This document shows positions 11,711 through 14,380 of a DNA stretch of 14,380 nt, one piece after another. Source of the stretch: Candidatus Omnitrophota bacterium (GTDB lineage Bacteria; Omnitrophota; Gorgyraeia; Duberdicusellales; 4484-171); assembly GCA_021735105.1 (NCBI GenBank), contig JAIPHS010000017.1, positions 1-14,380 of the forward strand. Direction: 5' to 3'. A program made the position numbers and the translations under genes. Within the stretch, counting starts at the first letter, position 1. Every line of letters starts with the position of its first letter. The notes under the pieces were generated by a model. The model was not told where the DNA came from. It made no database searches and saw only the letters and a list, made by a program, of their open reading frames with translations.

Positions 11711-11738
11711 ATTGTAAAAGATAGAGATAAAAATACAA
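11711..11738 (-). promoter_or_regulatory. Predicted promoter of the PIN-domain gene
   Basis: On the minus strand TTGTAT (11738-11733) and TACAAT (11716-11711) are 16 bases apart; the -10 matches at five of six positions and the -35 at three. The expected transcript start, near 11704, is immediately before the ATG at 11703, giving a leaderless or nearly leaderless mRNA, which fits the absence of a ribosome-binding site. Confidence 0.4.
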
Positions 11739-11770
11739 CTTATTTTTTAGATTTCTGAGATGTTTTTTTA

Positions 11771-11799
11771 TTGACTTTTTAGTTGCTGCAAGGTAAACT
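11771..11799 (+). promoter_or_regulatory. Sigma70-type promoter of the Tad pilus operon
   Basis: TTGACT (11771-11776) and TAAACT (11794-11799) are separated by 17 bases. The -35 matches at five positions and the -10 at four. The start near 11806 leaves about 27 bases of leader containing AGGAGG (11823-11828). It is divergent from the PIN-domain promoter within a 129-base gap. Confidence 0.55.
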
Positions 11800-11832
11800 G
11801 TAAGAAAGTTTTAGTAAAAAAAAGGAGGCAGT

Positions 11833-12729
11833 ATGAGCAGGTATGGATTGAGTATTTTAATTATCGTTTTATTTTTGTTTGTGGGCTGTGATAAAATTAT
11901 GCCGGTTACTTCTAGTCAGAAAAAACAATCTGTGTCAAAACCAACTGTTGCAATCCAGGGGCCTCTCTTGGCTAAAGTTAATGGCTGGGCAATAGGCCTG
12001 GATGATTTTAAACAACGTTTGGACGCTTTAAAGGCCATGGTCCCCCAGGAACAGAGAGGCCAGGAGTTAAGTAAAGAAGATAAAAAAAATATTCTTCAGG
12101 AGTTAGTTAATCTTCAAATTTTATCTAAAGTGGCTAACGAAAAAGGAATGGATAAAGATAAAGACGTAAAAGAAGCTGTTGAGAATTTTAAAAATTCTTT
12201 ATTGACGCAAAAGTTACGTGAAAAGATTACAACAGATATAATAATTACGGAAGCTGAAATAACTAATTTTTATAATACTAACAGGCTTGCTTTCCAGCAA
12301 CCGGAAGAAAGAAAAGTAAGAGAAATTGTGGTTGGATCTGAATCTCAGGCAAAAAATATTTTAATAAGGTTGCTTCAAGGTGAAAACTTTTCTGCATTAG
12401 CTAGAACGGTTTCTATTTCTAAATCAGCCGGTAGAGGGGGTGATTTAGGTTACATTACTCCCGACCCTGAAAAAAGATTCCAAAAATTTTGGGAAACTGC
12501 TTTTACTACTGATAAAGGAGAAACTTCCAGCTATTTTAAAGGCCCCGACGGCCATTATATAGTAAAAGTAGAAGATATCCGCGGTGGAGAGGCAAGGCCG
12601 TTAGCTGAGGTAAAAGATCAAGTCCGCCAATACCTAGAAGCTCAAAAAGTTCAAAGAAAAATTGAAGATTTAGTTTATAAAGCAAAGCAGAGATTAAAAG
12701 TTACCATTAACGACTACTTGATAGAATAA
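11833..12729 (+). CDS. PpiC-type (SurA/PrsA-like) peptidyl-prolyl isomerase lipoprotein
   Basis: The 298-residue protein has a lipoprotein signal peptide ending FLFVGC, with Cys19 lipidated and Asp at +2, which in enterobacteria retains lipoproteins in the inner membrane. A SurA N-terminal-like helical region follows (about 45-155: VNGWAIGLDDFKQRLD, LQELVNLQILSKVANEKG). A parvulin domain lies at about 158-250 (EERKVREIVVGSESQA, GENFSALARTVSISKSAGRGGDLGYI, GPDGHYIVKVEDI), then a C-terminal helix. The typical histidine of the parvulin 'HIL' motif is replaced in REIVV, so catalytic activity may be weak or absent and a chaperone role more likely. Strong ribosome-binding site AGGAGG. The stop overlaps the cpaB start by one base, tying it to assembly of the pilus or secretin. 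Confidence 0.88.
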   Translation: MSRYGLSILIIVLFLFVGCDKIMPVTSSQKKQSVSKPTVAIQGPLLAKVNGWAIGLDDFKQRLDALKAMVPQEQRGQELSKEDKKNILQELVNLQILSKVANEKGMDKDKDVKEAVENFKNSLLTQKLREKITTDIIITEAEITNFYNTNRLAFQQPEERKVREIVVGSESQAKNILIRLLQGENFSALARTVSISKSAGRGGDLGYITPDPEKRFQKFWETAFTTDKGETSSYFKGPDGHYIVKVEDIRGGEARPLAEVKDQVRQYLEAQKVQRKIEDLVYKAKQRLKVTINDYLIE

Positions 12730-13520
12730 TGGATAAAAAGAAGTTGATAAATTTAGGAATAGGAGTTATTTTAGCAATAATTGCGATTGTGATTATCAAT
12801 GCCCGCTTGCAAGAAAGAGAAAGAATCATTCAACGTCTTGTTCAAGAAGGCAATGTTGCCCAGGTATTGGTAGCTTCAAGGGATATTAAAAAGGGTGGAG
12901 TCATTAGAGAAAATATGTTAGGATTTATAAAGATTCGTTCAGAAAGAGTTAAACCTAATGCTCTTCAGTCGCCAGAATCTGCAGTTGGTAAGGTTGCTAG
13001 GGTCGATATATTAAAAAAACAAGAAATATTGTCAACTATGGTTAAGCTGCCGGAAGGATCTCGAAGTTTATCTGAAAAAACTCCTCCCGGCAAAAAAGCT
13101 TATACTATATCAATAGATAAAATTTCTGCAGTAGGAGGCAATATAAAAAACGGTGATAGAGTTGATGTTGTAGGTATAATGCAGCTGCCTCAAACTCAGG
13201 GACAAACGGTAATGACTCTTTTTGAAGGAGCAAAAGTATTACAAACCGGTGGTGGCGGAAAAAATTTAGAGAGTATAACTTTAGCTTTAAGCTCAGAGCA
13301 AATTAGAGTTCTTACTTTTTCTCTTCAAAATGGAAAAGTGAAGTTGGTTTTGCGCTCTCCCAGGGATGAAACGGGGGGGGGAGCCTTTCAACCTTTTACT
13401 TATCAAACATTTATGCAAAAGATTTATAATGCAATGGGTATTCAGCCTCAGGAAGGGCCTGTTCAGCAGAAAGAGCCATATGTTGAAATTTATCGAGGCG
13501 GGATTTTAGAAGAGCAATGA
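12729..13520 (+). CDS. cpaB: Flp pilus assembly protein CpaB (RcpC)
   Basis: The 263-residue protein begins with a signal anchor (residues 7-25, LINLGIGVILAIIAIVIIN). An SAF/beta-clip domain follows (about 44-105: QVLVASRDIKKGGVIRENMLGF through GKVARVDILKKQEIL), then the RcpC/CpaB C-terminal domain (YTISIDKISAVGGNIKNGDRVDVVGI, ITLALSSEQIRVLTFSLQNGKVKLVLRSP). CpaB is a periplasmic component of the Tad pilus that works with the CpaC secretin. It overlaps both neighbours (one base upstream, four downstream), which fixes its place in the operon. A run of nine Gs encoding Thr215-Gly-Gly-Gly218 is unusual for this AT-rich genome. The reading frame is intact in this sequence. Confidence 0.92.
   Translation: MDKKKLINLGIGVILAIIAIVIINARLQERERIIQRLVQEGNVAQVLVASRDIKKGGVIRENMLGFIKIRSERVKPNALQSPESAVGKVARVDILKKQEILSTMVKLPEGSRSLSEKTPPGKKAYTISIDKISAVGGNIKNGDRVDVVGIMQLPQTQGQTVMTLFEGAKVLQTGGGGKNLESITLALSSEQIRVLTFSLQNGKVKLVLRSPRDETGGGAFQPFTYQTFMQKIYNAMGIQPQEGPVQQKEPYVEIYRGGILEEQ
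13373..13381 (+). repeat. Nine-G homopolymer inside cpaB
   Basis: Nine consecutive Gs occur within codons 215-218 of cpaB. One extra G would shift the frame and end the protein after about 233 residues; loss of one would replace the last 45 or so residues. It is the longest G run in the window. Confidence 0.85.
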
Positions 13521-14380
13521 AACTATTAAGATTATTTTTAATTTTAGTTTTAGCATTCACATTTAATCTAATCACTTTTTCCTCATTTGTTTTTAGCCAA
13601 GATGACTATTATCAATCTTTGATGTTTGATGAAGATGCCGAAGAAGGAGTTGATATTGTAGTAGGAGATATCCGTGTTATTAAAGTAGGAGATATTCAAA
13701 GAGCATCAATTCGGGATCCTAATATTGCTGATATTCAAAAGGCAGAAGATGGAAAAATTATAGTTGTTGCAAAATCTCAAGGCGAGACTCTTCTTACTGT
13801 TTGGACTGAAACTTCTAAAAAAGAGTTTAGGATTAATGTAATTTCAGAAGATTTACCGGCTTTAAAGAAAAAATTAAAAGAAATTATTCATACTAAGCTA
13901 AGAATAACAGATGTAATTTTAAACGAAAATAAATCTACCGGTAAAATTATGCTTTTAGGTACTATTGTTCAGTCTGAACGGGATAAGATTGAGCAAATCT
14001 TAGCTCCTTTTGCGGATAAAATCGAGGATTTATTAATTACTAAAAAAGAACAAGAGATGGTTGAGATTGATGTTCAAATTTTAGAAATTAATAAAGATGA
14101 TACTAAAAATTTAGGTGTTGATTGGATGGATAATGTTTCTCTTGCAGAATCTGCGCCTGCAGCCTCAAGGAGTTGGAAGTCATTGTGGCAGACAGGTACT
14201 TGGTCAAGGGGTAATTTAAGCGCTACATTACATATGCTGATAAAAGAAGATAAAGGAAGAATTTTGTCGCGGCCTAAACTTTTATGCCTAAATGGTGAAG
14301 AAGCCGAACTTTTGGTTGGCGGGGAGCTTCCGGTAATAACTGAAGCCACAACAGGCGCTGAAGGAAGCAGCGCAACTAGT
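13517..14380 (+). CDS. cpaC: Tad pilus secretin CpaC/RcpA (3' end beyond window)
   Basis: The frame is open from the ATG at 13517, which overlaps the cpaB stop (ATGA), to the last base, giving 288 residues. A signal peptide (LFLILVLAFTFNLITFSSFVFS) is followed by the pilus/secretin N-terminal domain (about 48-115: VVGDIRVIKVGDIQRASIRDPNIADIQ, VVAKSQGETLLTVW). A small BON-like region comes next (ITDVILNENKSTGKIMLLGTIV). The secretin domain begins at about residue 182 (VEIDVQILEINKDDTKNLGVDW), and ILSRPKLLCLNGEEAELLVGGELPVIT is the conserved core near the cut. It forms the outer-membrane pore of the Tad pilus. The segment between the start of the secretin domain and the core is short, without long inserts. 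Later tad genes (cpaD/E/F, tadB/C, flp) would be expected beyond the edge. Confidence 0.93.
   Translation, partial: MKLLRLFLILVLAFTFNLITFSSFVFSQDDYYQSLMFDEDAEEGVDIVVGDIRVIKVGDIQRASIRDPNIADIQKAEDGKIIVVAKSQGETLLTVWTETSKKEFRINVISEDLPALKKKLKEIIHTKLRITDVILNENKSTGKIMLLGTIVQSERDKIEQILAPFADKIEDLLITKKEQEMVEIDVQILEINKDDTKNLGVDWMDNVSLAESAPAASRSWKSLWQTGTWSRGNLSATLHMLIKEDKGRILSRPKLLCLNGEEAELLVGGELPVITEATTGAEGSSATS

Noticed and set aside
11573..11758. Plus-strand open frame of 61 codons
   Set aside because: It is antisense to the start of the well-supported PIN-domain gene and is the complement of its coding sequence.
14074..14349. Minus-strand open frame of 91 codons
   Set aside because: It is antisense to conserved secretin motifs of cpaC, which is open through the window end.
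1..14380. CRISPR array, tRNA, rRNA, integrase or complete insertion sequence
   Set aside because: No regularly spaced repeats, tRNA-like cloverleaf or transposase/integrase coding sequence was seen on either strand.

Overview
The window reads as AT-rich chromosomal DNA from a Gram-negative (diderm), probably anaerobic bacterium. An outer membrane is indicated by a beta-barrel protein, a LolA-like carrier, a CsgG-family protein and a secretin. Anaerobic life is suggested by a rubredoxin, a desulforedoxin-like protein and a ferritin-like diiron protein. The combination of Tad (Flp) pilus genes, a PIN-domain 'RNA ligase partner' gene and short intergenic palindromes resembles uncultured PVC-type lineages such as Omnitrophota. 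That placement is an inference, because no rRNA or other marker gene is present. There is no prophage, CRISPR array, tRNA or complete insertion sequence in view.

Layout. (a) 1-2000: the tail of an FAD/NAD(P)-type flavin reductase, then a regulatory leader and a redox/iron set: NifU-domain Fe-S protein, desulforedoxin-like protein, rubredoxin, ferritin-like protein. (b) 2134-3301: a CsgG-family secreted protein and a tiny lipoprotein, with repeat-like spacers around the latter. (c) 3308-8305: a pair of operator-like dyads followed by an apparent envelope operon: RND/MMPL transporter, LolA-like periplasmic protein, outer-membrane barrel and, after a repeat, a small DUF2892-type membrane protein. 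(d) 8374-11052: a pyridoxamine-phosphate-oxidase-like protein coupled to two tandem CNNM/CorC-type proteins. (e) 11113-11703, minus strand: the PIN-domain RNA ligase partner protein, with its own terminator and possibly a leaderless transcript. (f) 11833-14380: start of a Tad pilus operon, with a PpiC-type lipoprotein, CpaB and a CpaC/RcpA secretin cut by the window edge.

How the genes may work together. Set (a) looks like an anaerobe's oxidative-stress and Fe-S maintenance module. Set (c) has one component for each envelope compartment (inner-membrane pump, periplasmic lipid-binding fold, outer-membrane barrel), so a trans-envelope route for a lipid or hydrophobic molecule is the natural hypothesis, with control at the dyads near 3308 and 3396. 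Set (f) begins the secretin side of a Tad pilus machine and includes a nine-G tract inside cpaB that could make expression variable.

Best candidates for something undescribed: the structured leader at 656-809, the three-compartment envelope operon with its twin operators, and the RNA ligase partner gene with no ligase beside it. No gene-free stretch exceeds about 180 bases.
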